Positions 34,147-47,167 are shown, numbered from the stretch's first letter. The stretch: 64,000 nucleotides of DNA from Pristionchus mayeri (GCA_036245805.1 BTRK01000005.1:42209216-42273215); one strand, 5' to 3'. The notes: generated by a model from the sequence alone, not told the origin. Numbers and translations are program-made.

Positions 34147-34555
34147 GTCATCGGACAGGAATTCGCGACTACAAGTTGTAGTGAAGAGCCGGAGGGAATA
34201 TTGGAGATGTTTATTCTTGATGAACAAGGCATGATCGCTCGAAGCCTCTCATTCTGTAGGTAATGTGAGGGTGAAGCGATACTTCAACCGGATAATCAAA
34301 TGCAAGCAATAATGCGGGCAAAGAATCTTTGGCTATGTCATGTTGATAATTCGCTGCTCTAATGAATTACCTTTTTTCCAATTATTCCGCAATCACACAG
34401 TTATCATTCATACAAATCTGAAGATAGTGCTCGCCCTGTAGCGTCTGGTTTTCACTTTGAAAGTCGGAATAACAAGATGTGCATGCGATATCGTTTCATT
34501 TTTTGCAAGGATCGCCTTGGCCTACTGAGTTTTTCGTCGTACTACGATATAATCG
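34147..34555 (+). repeat. dispersed repeat, copy of 3316-3775
   Basis: Parallel copy, slightly diverged, with a 1-bp loss in gaacaaggcatg that changes the frame relative to the 3.4-kb copy. Confidence 0.6.
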
Positions 34556-35394
34556 TGATCATACGCATTTAGTCTCAAGAAAGGAGTAACACGAAAAATT
34601 AGTTGGATTGGCCGCTCTTGTGCTTATTAGAAGCCAGCAGTCCGATCATGAATCATTTGCAAAGTTTCACGGACGGCTATAAGGCTATGTACATAATCGG
34701 AAAGTTCATTGACAGCGCAGCGTTATAGCTGGTTCGGTTATGTTTCACTTGTTCTCCTCAATTTTCACCTCGTTTTTGGGGTAAATTCGATATAGTTTCC
34801 CATTGCGATCACAATATCTTCGTGGTGGTGCATTCGTATTGCTCCTAAAATATAATACGAATGCATTACTCCTAAACCAATATCCTCTATTCAGCTCTCT
34901 CATATCACGAGGCGCACGTTTTCCGAATCCTCCGTCATCACTCACTTCCATCGGCGAAGGGAGGAGAGGGAGATGAGATGGAAGAGGAGGAAAGGATGGA
35001 GAACAGATGAGTAGTCCCGTAGGGAGATTATTGATTGAATGGGACAACGAGGTTCAATTGAATGGTTTTGAATAGTTTGTACAATTATTAGTTAGAAAGG
35101 CAATTAATAATACATTGGCTTAACGCTTCGGATCGCAACATGTAGCAACCATGAAACATGAGATGGTTAGGTAAAATGCGCAAGCCTCCAACTTTATTTC
35201 TAGTTTATCGTTTGATTAATTTGATAGAATTTGAAACTTATTTAAAGGAAACTTCCAAAACAATTTCCCCAGGTGTGTGTGACGTCACTACGTACTTTGA
35301 GTACCATTCGAGAGGAGGGCTTTGGTTGATGAAAGCAGCGGGCACCGAGGCGCAACTGGGTTTCTCTAATCAGGTACTAGAGTTTCAGTCGATT

Positions 35395-36994
35395 TAAAGC
35401 GGAATCGCCTTTCACTGTATTTCTCCCTACTGTTAGCAAATTTTTGCATACCGAGGCGCATTTTCAGTCTAGCCCACTATTAGCCCCGGCGCGAAGCGCC
35501 GGGGCAATTTTGGCCTGGAAAGGAGAAATTCCCACAATCGGAAAGGTTCCTGAGAGGGTAGGGTATCGACATCCGTTCAAAATCAAATCCAAGTATCCAG
35601 CTTTTGGGGATCTTCTGCCGGAACATAAGAGATACTAAATCCGAAATTTCAAGTCTCTATCACAACCGGAAGTGCCTCAGGCTAACTCCACTTTTTGTCG
35701 GTTTCGCGGCGTCAACTTTTTTTGAGTTGGATCCGCAGCAGTCGCAGAGAGACGTGCTATAGCTCATTCGATAGAGCGCATACGGTTGCCTGCCTAGAGA
35801 CTTTTCAGAATTGTGAAATTTCTACTGGAAAGGTGCGAAAATCCTTCAAAGTTCGAAATTTCGGCCACTTTTTCAGTCCAGCCACATTTTCTGCTATCCA
35901 AGCTCTCAATGGAAAATCCAAGTTCCTACCGACCTACTGTAGACTAATGTTGACACGGCGAATCCACTCAGCTTAATTTCGAAAAGATTGGTTTCCATTT
36001 GTAGGTGCTGACGCCTTTCAAACATTTTCCCGCGCGAATTTATCCCTCTGCCTCCTCCTCCTCTCTCCCTCCCCGCGCCTCTCTCTCAGGTCAGGTCAAC
36101 GGTTTCAACACGGCGAGTCGTCTCAAGTTGTCAGCACTCTGCCTACTATGAAATAGAAACTTCAAATTAATGTAAAACTAGTACCATTTTCGAAATCATC
36201 ATCATAAATTACCCATGGCTGCATGCTTTGTTGGGGTCGAACGGGCACTTTCTGTTTTGTACTATTGTACCCTCTGGGAGAGGATTGGGCAGAGGAGTAA
36301 GTTAAAAGCTTCCGACCTGATTCATAATAATCATACTAGCTGTTGGCAAACGCCAGCGGCCAGGTCTAGAAGACTGCACAGTATATTCTCGGTGGATTGG
36401 GTCGTGGCGTCAAAATGCATTCTCATTCCATTCCTTGTTAGTCGTCGCGAGCGGCCCCTCTCCCTTTTCTCTCCGATTTGGATTGGTTTCCCCTAATACC
36501 CCTCGCTTCCGCCTTCGACTCATCAAGAAAAGAGAATCCCCTTCCAAGCCGGAGTGCTCACCGTGTGATGGGTATGACCTACTAAGATGTTTGGTCCTTC
36601 AGAATCTAGACTCGATCATCTCGTTGAAAGATTGAAAGATCTGGCGGATTCGAGCAGAGAAGATTCTAGAACACGCAAGGCTTCGTTTACGACCTATAGT
36701 AAGATTCTATATATGCAATGCAATCCAACATCCTCTCGCAAGCACACCGCAAATGACCATCTTGAAATGAGAAGAACGACCTTTTCTGACCCCACATCTT
36801 GATCTGCGCCCTAAAAACGATAACAGATAAATATTGTATTGTATTGTATTGTCAAAATGCGACGAAGAATGAAGGGGAGGAGATAATTCAATTATCTCGC
36901 GAGATTTTGACCACAAGATATAGAAAAGACCCCTAGGTTTGCAGATGCTTTCCCACCTCTACCCTTTCAATCATAGTTCGATAAACGATACCAT
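35395..36994. other. no gene; hairpin, tRNA-like box and simple-repeat tail
   Basis: 35483-35505 is a perfect 10-bp stem, gccccggcgc-gaa-gcgccggggc. 35758-35779 (tatagctcattcgatagagcg) resembles a tRNA D-arm, but no acceptor stem or T-arm could be drawn. 36832-36853 is (attgt)n after gataaat, the type of tail left by a LINE or SINE. Small ORFs here show no family likeness. Confidence 0.4.
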
Positions 36995-37060
36995 AGTCTC
37001 TTCATTTTACACACTCTCTCACCGCTCGACCGGCCTAGAGAGTGCGTGAAATGAAGAGAC
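36995..37060. repeat. hairpin related to 3074-3181
   Basis: gtctcttcattt pairs with aaatgaagagac around ctctctcaccgctcgaccgg; same core as the 3.1-kb hairpin. Confidence 0.5.
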
Positions 37061-37157
37061 GAAGGCCCGAATTACGAACTCTACTTTCAATGCACTTGGT
37101 CGAAAATGCTAATAAGGTAAAGAAATCATTCGCTCCGCGCCAATAAAAGTCCCGAGA

Positions 37158-37512
37158 TCCACCTTCCGTGGGAAGGTGGCGTATCCTGGATTTGCAAGCA
37201 AAGTCAACAGCTAAGTGAATTTTGGCAAAATCTCAATTCAATAAAAGGAGTGAGATCCTATTAATCAGAACAGTCAGTTCAATAACAGTCCCGTGATCAA
37301 TAGCCAAAATTCGCGCTGTATTTTTCAGGTGTCGCTGTTGGCAGATCTTCAAAGTACGAATAAATAGAGCACGAATTTTGGATATTAATTACAGGACTGT
37401 TCTGAGTAATAGGATCTCACTCCTTTTATTGAATTGAGATTTTGCCAAAATTCACTTAGCTGTTGACTTTGCTTGCAAAGCCAGGATACGCCACCTTCCC
37501 ACGGAAGGTGGA
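37158..37512. mobile_element. 355-bp fold-back MITE
   Basis: Arms of about 165 bp; each end is itself a small palindrome (ccaccttcc-gtg-ggaaggtgg). The right arm has a 1-bp difference within this end. Target duplication not clear. Confidence 0.65.
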
Positions 37513-38147
37513 TTATTCTTTATTTTAGGAGAAATCAATTTTGTGCATAACGCACCCCATTCTCTCCTTAGAGTGCCACTCTTGGGTGAATTACAACAGT
37601 ATGCTCAAGGTATGTTTCGTAGGAAAGAGAGTGATACGACCAAGTGTGAGTTCGATTGGGTTTATGTTTCGGCCGATGCCCCACTAGAGTTACCTGAGTT
37701 TCAGAAATAATTCAACAACCCAAAGCTTACATGTGGAATGATGTTCCTTTGGTCGATCTTGAAGAAAAAACATCCTTATTGAGAAACCCAGATTCTATTG
37801 GGACCCTCACACAATACCCCTCCTGTTCCCTCAATACTTTTAGACGAGGATTCGATTGAGGGAGGGAAGGGAGCAGCAGGGGAGATTTATGCACTCGCTC
37901 ATCCCATACTCGATCCACAAAATATCTGCTGGGAGAGTCAGAGATTGAGCGTGTATGTTTTTAGAAATTAATTTTAAAGCTATTGATAGATTTGAAATAT
38001 TCTATTCATCCTCAGCAGTTCGAAAAATACTGGTGGGCACACCCACCCACATAGCTGTTACGATTTTTCAGCCCGGCGAGATTCTTGTTTCCAGAAGAAC
38101 ATAGCTTATTTGATTATTTTTTTTTCAAATTTTGATCCACTCAACCT

Positions 38148-38476
38148 CCCCTCTTCGAATAACCTTACCCTTTATCCCTACGAACTCGTATTCCACACTC
38201 ATATCTAGATCCATTTCCTTTTGGAACTATCTCACCACAGACTTTGTTGTTCTCCCACATAATTCCTTCCGTTCTCTCATCTCTTCACAGCCCACTCTAC
38301 CCTTTCCCAAATCCGTTATCCATAATTGGCTACATCAATGAGATCCCACCCCTTCCCTTCTATACCCTTGCTGCAAGCAAGCGCGATTCGACTACATCGA
38401 CGGACCGTTTTTCGACACCATTTCACAATGACATCTTGAATTTTTCCACATTACGGAATAAATAATTGAATTGAAT
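38148..38476 (+). mobile_element. 5'-truncated CR1-like LINE, 3' end only
   Basis: The + frame reads LRITLPFIPTNSYSTL and SISFWNYL, matching the C-terminus of the intact ORF2 at 43148-46045 (LRISLPFIPNNSCSTL, MSIWNAL). It ends aataaataattgaattgaattg, an (AATTG)n tail. aacct at 38143-38147 and 38477-38481 is the target duplication. It is inserted in module M copy 5 (38070-38560), whose uninterrupted form is seen elsewhere. Confidence 0.8.
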
Positions 38477-38697
38477 TGAACCTGCAGCAGGATTTCTCCC
38501 TGCTCTCACTGGTGCGATGAGGATATGCATGAGACAGGAGGAGGAGTTGAGAGGGGAGTGATCAAAGATGGGCTTTGAGGAGGGCGGAGCACAAAAACAT
38601 TTTTGAATCGGTTGGAGAAAAATGATCAATGGTCGAAGATACGAAATGCGAACGAACGAGAGGTGATGTTTGAATTTGAAGAGGATATAACACACTA

Positions 38698-40210
38698 TCT
38701 GACAGAATCGAAATAGACTTGGCACAGGCCAAAAATCGATTCCCTTCGAACTTCAGCAATAGTTAGTACTTGATGAGGGAAACCCACGAGCATCGCCAGA
38801 TTTTCGATCCACATCCGCGCGCGCGGCGGCGCGGATCTTGCAAAAAACTACAGTAATCCTCGAAAATTTTTATATCGATCCAAATGACTGCGGCGGTAGG
38901 GGCGCTGCGTTCCTTGACAAATTATAAGACTTTTTTACTCTGGGGAAATTTTCGATCAGATTCCATCTAACGTCGGAAATCGATAATTCTACTTTTACTT
39001 CGGACATGAATGCAATTCTCCAGAAATTTTTCAAGAACCCCCCTAAATATTATTGTTGATTTAGCTTCTACTTGAGCCGATACATACTTCAGTACAAAGG
39101 TGCGATTTAAAATTTTCTATAAGGAAGTCAAAATAAATTATGAATGAATTGTGGTGTAATTTTTGGGTTACTGTAGGCGAGTGAAAAAGATGGACGACTT
39201 TTCCTAATTGGTGTAATATGTTCTGAAAATTGATTTTAGCCTATGTTGCACAAATTAGGAAAAGTCGTCCATCTTTTTCACTCGCCTACAGTAACCCAAA
39301 AATTACACCACAATTCATTCATAATTCATTTTGACTTCCTTATAGAAAATTTTAAATTGCGCCTTTGTACTGAAGTATGCATCGGCTCATATCATATTTT
39401 TATCCTGACGTCAGGCACAATGGTCCTGCAGGAGGGTGACTTCAGTGTGGAGGGAATGGGGATCTTCGGTCTCAGAGCGTCGTTAGGTCAAGGGATGGGA
39501 TCTTCTTTGGCTTCTCTGGTCAACTGTAGGGACGATCGTGAAGGATCTCCGTTGAGCGTCGAAGTAGATCATCCTGCCGCCGAACACCTGACTTGCGCCG
39601 GTTAGGAACTCACAACGCAGACAGCGGGGCTTTCTTGACGGTAGATCACTCGAGACGATGGGAATCCGTCCGTGCTCCTCCTCTTGAAGTGTACCAAGTA
39701 GGCGATACTCTCCGGGTTGCCCAAGCTGACGGGAGAGGATTCCCCAAACTAGGTCGGAAAAGAGCGGGGTCAGGGACGACCGCCCATCACGAGCGCTAGA
39801 ATGGAGAATGGAGAAAGCAGAAGCTAAATCAACAATAATATTTAGGGGAGTTCTTGAAAAATTTTTGGGGAACTGAATTCATGTCCGAAGTAAAAGTATA
39901 ATTTTCGATTTCCGACGTTAGATGAAATCTGATCGACAATTTCCCCAGAGTAAAAAAGTCTTAGAATTTGTCAAGGAACGCAGCGCCCCTACCGCCGCAG
40001 TCATTTGGATCGATTTAAAAATGTTCGAGGATTACTGTAGTTTTATGCTAGATCCGCGCCGCCGCGCGCGCGGATGCGGATCGAAAATCTGGCGATGCTC
40101 ATCGGTTTCACTCATCGAGTACTAACTATTGGTGAAGTTAGAAGGGAATCGATTTTTGGCCTGTGCCAAGTCATTGAAGAAATATGTTGATTTTCTGAGA
40201 TAGTGTGTTA
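38698..40210. mobile_element. fold-back element, TA target, carrying a retroelement
   Basis: Outer ends TAACACACTATCTGACAG and complement; TA at 38696-38697 and 40211-40212. Arms of about 530 bp (38698-39225 and 39245-40210) are inverted copies once the short retroelement at 39389-39815 is removed from the right arm. The GC-rich cgcgcgcgcggcggcgcgg core is mirrored at 40058-40072. ORFs here are mirror products. Confidence 0.75.
39389..39815 (+). mobile_element. short non-autonomous retroelement, copy 2
   Basis: About 99% like 28472-28890 over 400 bp by eye, but with only two aatggag tail units. Inserted in the right arm of the fold-back element, where the left arm gives the empty site. Confidence 0.7.
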
Positions 40211-40815
40211 TATTGTTCTGGGATTAATGCATCCACGTATTCGAACCTTTCTGGAAAGTCTGAAACACCAACCTTAATTGTGATTACACTTCACGGATTT
40301 CGCTAGAGAATGTGTACTCGAACATAGCTGGAGCTTGCTGGTATAGACTCTCGGTATATACTTTTTACGGATAGAGTTATTGGATTTTCCCTATTCATGG
40401 AGTGAGTTCGGTGATTCAAACAATGCCCTTAAGCAAAATTCGCAGATAAATATGTTCATTTGTTGGAACAAGCTTGCAAGACTAAACATCAATTATCCTG
40501 CATTTGTTGATCTACCTCCCTCCGCACTAAACGCTGAACACGCTGAGGAAAAGCTAAAGCAGTGCCATCTTCGACAAGGTGTACGGTAGATGGGAGATAG
40601 GTTGGTCTGGCGAAAGGTGGGCACTTCAATATGCGCCCTCCCACTTGGATAGAGGCGAAACAGTGTTCTTTTGAGAACACTCGAGAGAAGTGCCCGAAAT
40701 GATGACTGCAGCGGGCACTGATGCTACTGGACTCTACAATTTGGTACCGGAAATAATGTGTTACACCAATTGTGTTCTGGCAACCATCGTTTCTAGGATG
40801 AATGTAATCAACATG

Positions 40816-41701
40816 TGAGGCGAATCGCGAGAGAATCGACCATTTGAGGGGGTGGGCGGCGGTAGGAAAAAATGTGTGCTATCCGGCAACAAATTTGCGT
40901 ACAAGTACTTCAAATGATGCTCTTTCAAACTGCGTTGTCAGAATTTTAATATCGGTCGTCATCTTCGAGATTCAGAAGGCCAAACTTGGTACTAGATAGT
41001 CAAATCGGGACCACTTAAATGATCATAACTTCGTTTAAAATTGAGTTAGAACGTCGCTCTTTTTTTAGAAAGAAAGCTATCATCATGTTCTACAACCTTA
41101 TCTAGACGGCATCATTCCTGGACTACAGTACTTCCATATCTTCAATTGGCCTTTGGGCTCAGAATCATTCAAAAACATCCAAAACAACATTGTAAGTGTC
41201 TACCCCCCATGTTATAGCTCGTCCATTGGCTATAAATGGTCACTTAACCGAAAATTTGAAAATCGGTATTTTGACCAATTTCAACATGGCCCAAATGAGG
41301 GATGGACCAAATGCACTAAATGGGTTTCAAATAATGTAAATACATCCCTCGAAACAGCTTAACGAAAAAGGGCTCCTGAAAAGAGGATATTTAACCTGAA
41401 GAATCCAAGGAAAGACGCAAAACTGTACCCCTGGTCTTAAAAGACCTAGAGACTCGGCTTATGGATAGAAATGTCTAAACATTTCATCTACTGAAAGTGA
41501 ATCTTTATCTTTTCGTTGAAGCGTGCTACAGAGCCTGGAAGTTGGCCAGAACTGGGCTAGAATCCCCCGAGAGCGCGTGCTCTAACCGTCTGGCGCTACG
41601 CCGGCTGACCTCCCCCTCCTATTTAGCGCACCCCCGGGCGCGTTTCCAGTCGTTTTTTTCCTTCCGCCACGGGGTGGTCGATTCTCTCGCGATTCGCCTC
41701 A
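40816..41701. mobile_element. 886-bp TIR element between b5 exons of unit 7
   Basis: TIRs of at least 27 bp beginning TGAGGCGAATCGCGAGAGAA; TG on both flanks. 12735-12822 gives the empty site. No transposase. Near the right end (41560-41630, - strand) a stretch with a tRNA A-box-like tagcgccagacggttagagc suggests a captured tRNA or SINE fragment. Confidence 0.7.
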
Positions 41702-43001
41702 TGTAACCTAACGAGGCTCGAACTCAACTAGCGGTGGGAAAAAAAAGTGTCTACCTTGCTGTTGGCATTTGTGCACTGCAAAAAATATGGAAACTTTATT
41801 TCCTTTTTTCAGTTCCACTCGTGAGTGAACTACATCATCATGCTCAAGGCTAGTTTCGTGGGAAGATTCGAAGGAGACGGAGTGTGAGTGTAGCTTATCA
41901 CGCCAATCAGTGTCGGATTAGCAAAAAATCAGAAGCAAGTTTCCGTCAGTTTTATCATCCCTTAACATGCCTAATCACAACCACAGCTTCTGAATTGACC
42001 ATCATTAATTATACGGTCGCGGCACCATGTCGATAGTTCGTGTGCCTCACTTTAATCATTAATTACTCGTTCCAACGCAATTTTAGACAAAATGTTTATC
42101 TGGGTGACCCCCACTCATTTTTCGAGCTCTATCGATCTATTCAAACTAGAGCTTGTGCAAGTGAATTTTAAGAGCGCTATGATTAAGACCGCGTTTCTCA
42201 AAAGTGTAGGTCTCAAAAGTGTAAGTTTTTTCTTTCGCAAACGTACGACCATTAATATCACTGCGAGCCTCCTAATCCTCATTCTAAAATAACGGGTCAT
42301 CATTTTTACTGGCCAAGGGGACAATCTTGGACAGTTCCAGGGACAGTTCCATATCCACTTCGCTCCTCCTTTCTTTTGCTCAATTTGGTCGCCGTGAACA
42401 TCAACGACGAAGCGAGAATCATGTTGGAAAAGTCTTCTCTCCTTATTGCAAGCAGAAAAATATTTTATAAAGTGGATAGGGATGGAGGGTTGTACATATT
42501 CCTTATTTTTTGTCGCACTTAAATATTTATTCGACTAATTAAATATTTATTCGACGAATTTTTGTTTAAAGATCAAGAATCCGCTTCTTCAGCCCCTCCT
42601 TTCACGAGACGCGCGTTCTCCGTATCGTACACCATTCCTCATTCCCTTAGACGAAGTGAGAATCTGGAGATGAGATGGGAGAAGGAAGGAGAGAAGGCGG
42701 AACGAAGAAAATGGTGTGAAATTTGTTTATTTGTTCTGTCGGCACTGTACCAAAGATTCGAAATATAACAATTTGGAACATTCATGCGCTTTTCAATCTG
42801 AAGAAAGTGTATGGGATATGTCTTATAAATACCCGTTACTGCCTCCTTCTCATCGTGGAGACTGACGAGTCGGCGACCCTTCGAGTTTCCACTGCATACC
42901 ACGTGGATTTGGGGGTGAAGAAGGGAGATGAGCCAGAGTGATCGAGGTCTTTGATGTGGTGATATTACGAAAACGTTGACATTAACAAACAGTATTGAGT
43001 T

Positions 43002-46000
43002 CATTCATTCATTCATTCATTCATTCGTTTATTCCGTTAGGTGGGAGTTCAAGAAATAACGAGAGGGTATACAAGAAACGGATGTCCGTCGATTGGATCG
43101 AATCGGTTGAAGGTTGCTAGGCAGCAAGGGTAGGGGAGGGGACGGGATCAAAGATCAAGCCGAGTGGCAATAATAGACGGGGGATAAAAAGTGGGGGGTT
43201 GTGAACGGATATAACTAGAAAATACACTATGCGAAGAACTAACATATTCTATGGGAAGAGCATTCCAAATGGACATGGTTCTAGATACAAGAGTGGAACA
43301 AGAATTATTTGGTATGAAAGGTAAAGATATACGAAGTGGGTGTGCATTTCTGAGGGGGCGAGTGAGTGGCGCGCGTGTAAGTAGAGAAGAAATATCAAGA
43401 GAATAACGGCTGTGGATAATCGAATGGAGGAATAATATATCAATTATGAACCTACGGCGTTCTAAAGTCATTAGATTAAGCTCATGGAGCCGATGCTTAT
43501 ATGATATAGGAGGGAGGGAACAGCGTACATACATTCTGCGGGTATAGTCACGCTGAACTCTTTCAAGCTCTTTAGTCAATGCTACACTATGTATAGGATT
43601 CCAGATAATGGAGCAATATTCGAGATTTGGGAGGATGAAAGTATTATACGATTTGAGATATAACTCAATAGAATTGCTACGAAAGGATTTAAAAATTAGA
43701 TTAGATTTGGTACGGGCTTTAGAAATAATTTTACTAATATGGGATGAGAAAGAAAGAGAAGGGGAGAAATGCACTCCTAGATCTTTAATGATACATTTAC
43801 TTGGGTCATTGCTAGGCTCGTTTAAGATAACACCGTTAATGGTGAATAGTTTACGGGGATTATGTCGGCCATAGTGAACAATGTGACATTTAGTTTCAGA
43901 AACGCCAAGATTCCACTGCGAGGACCAGTTAGAAACAATATCTAGTGCGGATTGCAAGTCATCTGAGAACAGAGGGGCTTCAGCGAACAACTTGAGGTCG
44001 TCTGCATACACAGAATAATAAATGGAGGCCGGGAATTTTACATAGATATCATTGATAAATATGATGAAGAGGAGAGGCCCGAGACAAGATCCCTGTGGCA
44101 CGCCAGATATGACCGGGGATGGTGGGGAAAATGAAGTGTCAATAAATACGGATTGCGTACGACCAGGGAGATATGAATGGAACCATGATACAATGTGATT
44201 AGAGATGCCTAACTCGGACAATTTATGTAACAATAATCTATGATCAATAGAATCAAAAGCTTTTCTGAAATCTATGTAAATTGTGTCAAAAGGAGAGCCA
44301 TGCTTAGAGATGCGGAGATAATGTGCATAAGTCTCAGCAAGATTAGTGGAAGTTGATCTACAATTTCTGAAACCAGATTGGTGAGGGTCAAATAAGTTGT
44401 TCTGGTCAAGAAACGCCGTAATTTTACCTATGATAATCTTCTCAAAAACTTTACACACAGATGAAGTAAGTGAAATAGGACGAAAATCTGTTATAGAGTT
44501 ACTAGATTTTTTTGGAATAGGTTTAACTAAAGCTTGACGCCATTGAAATGGCACTTGGGAGGTAAGCAGAGACTTGTTAAAAATAGTAAGGAGAGGAGAT
44601 ACAACAGATAATCTACACCTCGAAAGAACTATACTGGGAATAGTGTCGGGAGTAACATTCACTTTGGGGGCAAGCTTACTAAGTGCACAGATAACATCCA
44701 CGTAAGAAATTGAAGGGAGATCGAAAATGAAAGAAGGGGAAGGGAGAGGGAGTGGGGACGATTGGGGAGGGCTAAAGACAGAAGAAAAGAATTTTTCAAA
44801 AGCTACACACTTCTGGTCATTAGATGTCAGTACGGAACCATCAGAATCAACGATTCCAGAAGGAGTGGTCTTGGGAGTACTCAATTTCTCCTTGCAATAA
44901 TTATAGAAAAGCTTAGGATTGGAGGACATAACAATACGATTTTCAAGGGAGCAATGAAATCTATTTAGGGCAGAATTAAAACGCTGGGTCATAATAGCAC
45001 ATGCACGACTGTTTGGAGCAACTCTAGTTAATGTCTTACATTTCCCGTAAATAATTTTTAAAGTTCGTGGATATCTAGAGAAAGGGGAAGGTTTAGAGAG
45101 AGGAACAAATGTGTCTAAAACGTTATTTAGAAAGGCAACAAAATATGTATAAGATTGGTGGGTATCACGATTGCTCAAAGCGTGGGTCCAGTCATGAAAG
45201 TGTATACAGTCATTAATCGAGATCCAATCAGCTAATCTATAGTTACGGGATGGAGCACAAACATTCTGAGGAGGACGGGGAATGCGAAGGTCAAATGTCA
45301 CACTGAGATGGTCACTAAGTGCAGTGGCAGGAGACACATTACATATAATATTCTCATTACAAAATAATAGATCTAAATAGCTATTGAGCCTACTAGGGAA
45401 AGAGACAAACTGATTAAAGTGATGGTCTGACACGAAATCTAGTAGGTCATTTTGGTTTGGAGAAGAAAGAGAGGGCCAATCAACATTAGGAAAATTGAAA
45501 TCACCAATTAAAATACAAGGAAAATCAACCGAAATATGAGTTTCTAAATTCAAAAGAAGTTGAATAAGAGAGTCATTAGGGGCGGAAGGAGATCTATAAA
45601 TAGTAAAAAATCTAATTTTCCTATAAGGGAGAGACGGGGAGTAATCTAAATGAATATCAACTACACACGACTCGACAAGTGGTGAAGAAAAGGTAGAAAT
45701 AAGTATGGGATTCAAAGAATTATGAACTAGACACGCGACGCCACCACCCCTACCGTAATCAGCAGAAGTAACGCGATCGCATCGAAAAGGCAAAAAATCA
45801 GGAAAACCGCCAACAAGGAGAGAGTCGCTATCACTATTATCTAACCAAGTCTCAGATATGCAAATGATGCGGTACTCATGAGAAGCGATCAAGAATGAAA
45901 GCTGAGGGGATTTACATCGAATGGAACGAGCATTAGCATAGAATACGGAGACAGGAGAGTTTCTAGAGTGACGTGTACTTAATATCGATCGATTGTGTGT

Positions 46001-47167
46001 TGACCTAACGAGGGAATGACTAGAGAGTGAGGGGAGGGGAGACAAGAGTGGAAGTATGGTACCCTTGCTGCCACTGTCCTATCCTCTCCTCGTTGTCACG
46101 TGGTCAGTGCGGGAAGGCGCGATTGCAGCCGGTTCGGGAGTCGAGGGAATGGAGGCAGCAGAGGGAGCAGAAGAGGGAGTTCCGGAGTGTCCTGGATAAG
46201 GGAGATCGGCAGAAGAGGTCTTACTAGTGCGAGAGAGTCCGTAACGGGGAGGGAGCGGGCGAGGGGTACGGTAATTGATCAGAGTGAAGTCGCGCACTCC
46301 GCACACAATCATGCGAGCTTCAAGATTGCGTCGCATGGCCTCAGCGCGCGCTTCCTTCTCCAAGGACAGCTGAGTGGGAGTCAGGTCCTTCCTGATAAAG
46401 GCAAGAGAGTCCTTGAAGGGAGAGGGACGGCCTGGCTTTCCACGAATTCCAGAGAGGAGGGCATCACGAGTAGTCTTGTCCGGGCAGCTTATCTTGAGAG
46501 GGCGAGTACCGGGAGGACGATCAGGAGGATGGCGGTGATGAGAAATCTTCTTCTCATCCCACGCCTTCTTCACCGCATCACTGCCCGAGTACTGGACGAG
46601 GTCAGCGATGAGCTTCTCGTCGGCAGCTGCTCCCTCCTTCAGGTTCTCCTTGTGTCCAATGACGACTGCCCTTGTTTCTTTATCCTCGTACTCCGCCCTG
46701 TCAGAGATTACACGAGAGCACGACTCGTACACAACGCGTGCCACGTCGAGAGTGGGGGCGAGTGAGGTGGGGGCAGGGGGAGGATTGGCGAGAGAGAGGG
46801 TCTGGAGAAGGGCGCGTACATCAGAGAGCATGGCCATGACAGCGTCTACTTTGCAAGAAAGCGCGTCCACGCTTTCCTGGGAGGCGACTCGCACCGAATT
46901 GGGTTTGGCGGCAGCAGGGAGAGGGGCCTTGAGAGGGGTCCTGGTTCCCGACATCGCGCAGGGGAGAAAGCGTTGAAAAGTGTCCCACCTGGTCGAGTGG
47001 GATTAGACCACCTCCGTCGGCTTCCCACGTGCCGACTAGCGAAGACCAGGTAGATCAGCGACGGCGAGAAAGGGGAGGAAGTCGAGGCGAGAGGAGAGGG
47101 AAGGCAATTTCCCTAATCCGGGAGCGAGGGGGGAGACGACCGCTCGCGACGGAGACAAAGACTAGAC
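43002..47167 (-). mobile_element. full-length CR1-like LINE
   Basis: 4.2-kb element on the - strand with a 5' UTR, two intact ORFs, a 3' UTR and a (GAAT)n tail (43002-43032). tgagtt at 42996-43001 and 47168-47173 is the likely target duplication. It has no internal stop or frameshift in either ORF, so it may be active or only recently inserted. It lies in an intron of unit 7, antisense to that gene. Confidence 0.85.
43148..46045 (-). CDS. LINE ORF2: endonuclease and reverse transcriptase, intact
   Basis: 965 residues. An apurinic-type endonuclease fills about residues 30-255: YANARSI (36), ISETWLD (63), YRSP (150), GDFNFP (181) and SDHLSVTF (244), the last holding the catalytic His. The reverse transcriptase is at about 480-780: FRPISLTSS (521), IDFRKAFD (591), GVPQGSCLGPLLF (648) and the catalytic YADDLKLF (680). 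The tail holds a conserved LRISLPFIPNN block also seen in the truncated copy at 38.1 kb. It nicks target DNA and copies the element RNA onto it. The frame begins 33 bp after the ORF1 stop, so re-initiation or read-through may supply it. Domain order fits CR1/L2. Confidence 0.93.
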   Translation of the reverse strand: MSPLPSLSSHSLVRSTHNRSILSTRHSRNSPVSVFYANARSIRCKSPQLSFLIASHEYRIICISETWLDNSDSDSLLVGGFPDFLPFRCDRVTSADYGRGGGVACLVHNSLNPILISTFSSPLVESCVVDIHLDYSPSLPYRKIRFFTIYRSPSAPNDSLIQLLLNLETHISVDFPCILIGDFNFPNVDWPSLSSPNQNDLLDFVSDHHFNQFVSFPSRLNSYLDLLFCNENIICNVSPATALSDHLSVTFDLRIPRPPQNVCAPSRNYRLADWISINDCIHFHDWTHALSNRDTHQSYTYFVAFLNNVLDTFVPLSKPSPFSRYPRTLKIIYGKCKTLTRVAPNSRACAIMTQRFNSALNRFHCSLENRIVMSSNPKLFYNYCKEKLSTPKTTPSGIVDSDGSVLTSNDQKCVAFEKFFSSVFSPPQSSPLPLPSPSFIFDLPSISYVDVICALSKLAPKVNVTPDTIPSIVLSRCRLSVVSPLLTIFNKSLLTSQVPFQWRQALVKPIPKKSSNSITDFRPISLTSSVCKVFEKIIIGKITAFLDQNNLFDPHQSGFRNCRSTSTNLAETYAHYLRISKHGSPFDTIYIDFRKAFDSIDHRLLLHKLSELGISNHIVSWFHSYLPGRTQSVFIDTSFSPPSPVISGVPQGSCLGPLLFIIFINDIYVKFPASIYYSVYADDLKLFAEAPLFSDDLQSALDIVSNWSSQWNLGVSETKCHIVHYGRHNPRKLFTINGVILNEPSNDPSKCIIKDLGVHFSPSLSFSSHISKIISKARTKSNLIFKSFRSNSIELYLKSYNTFILPNLEYCSIIWNPIHSVALTKELERVQRDYTRRMYVRCSLPPISYKHRLHELNLMTLERRRFIIDILFLHSIIHSRYSLDISSLLTRAPLTRPLRNAHPLRISLPFIPNNSCSTLVSRTMSIWNALPIEYVSSSHSVFSSYIRSQPPTFYPPSIIATRLDL

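Larger units (their letters stand above)
35273..37645 (+). pseudogene. NCB5OR-like reductase, unit 6: two b5-domain exons
   Basis: 35273-35373 follows a ccccag acceptor and encodes VTTYFEYHSRGGLWLMKAAGT; it ends SNQ at a GTACTA donor. This is the heme-binding core of a b5 domain: the first axial His is kept (EYH), but the usual HPGG is HSRGG. 37574-37645 encodes HSWVNYNSMLKVCFVGK, with the second heme-ligand region, and then diverges from the FEGD of other copies. A CS-start-like frame (CEFDWVYVSADAP) overlaps its end. 2.2 kb of repeats separate the two exons and no FAD exons follow. Probably dead. Confidence 0.6.
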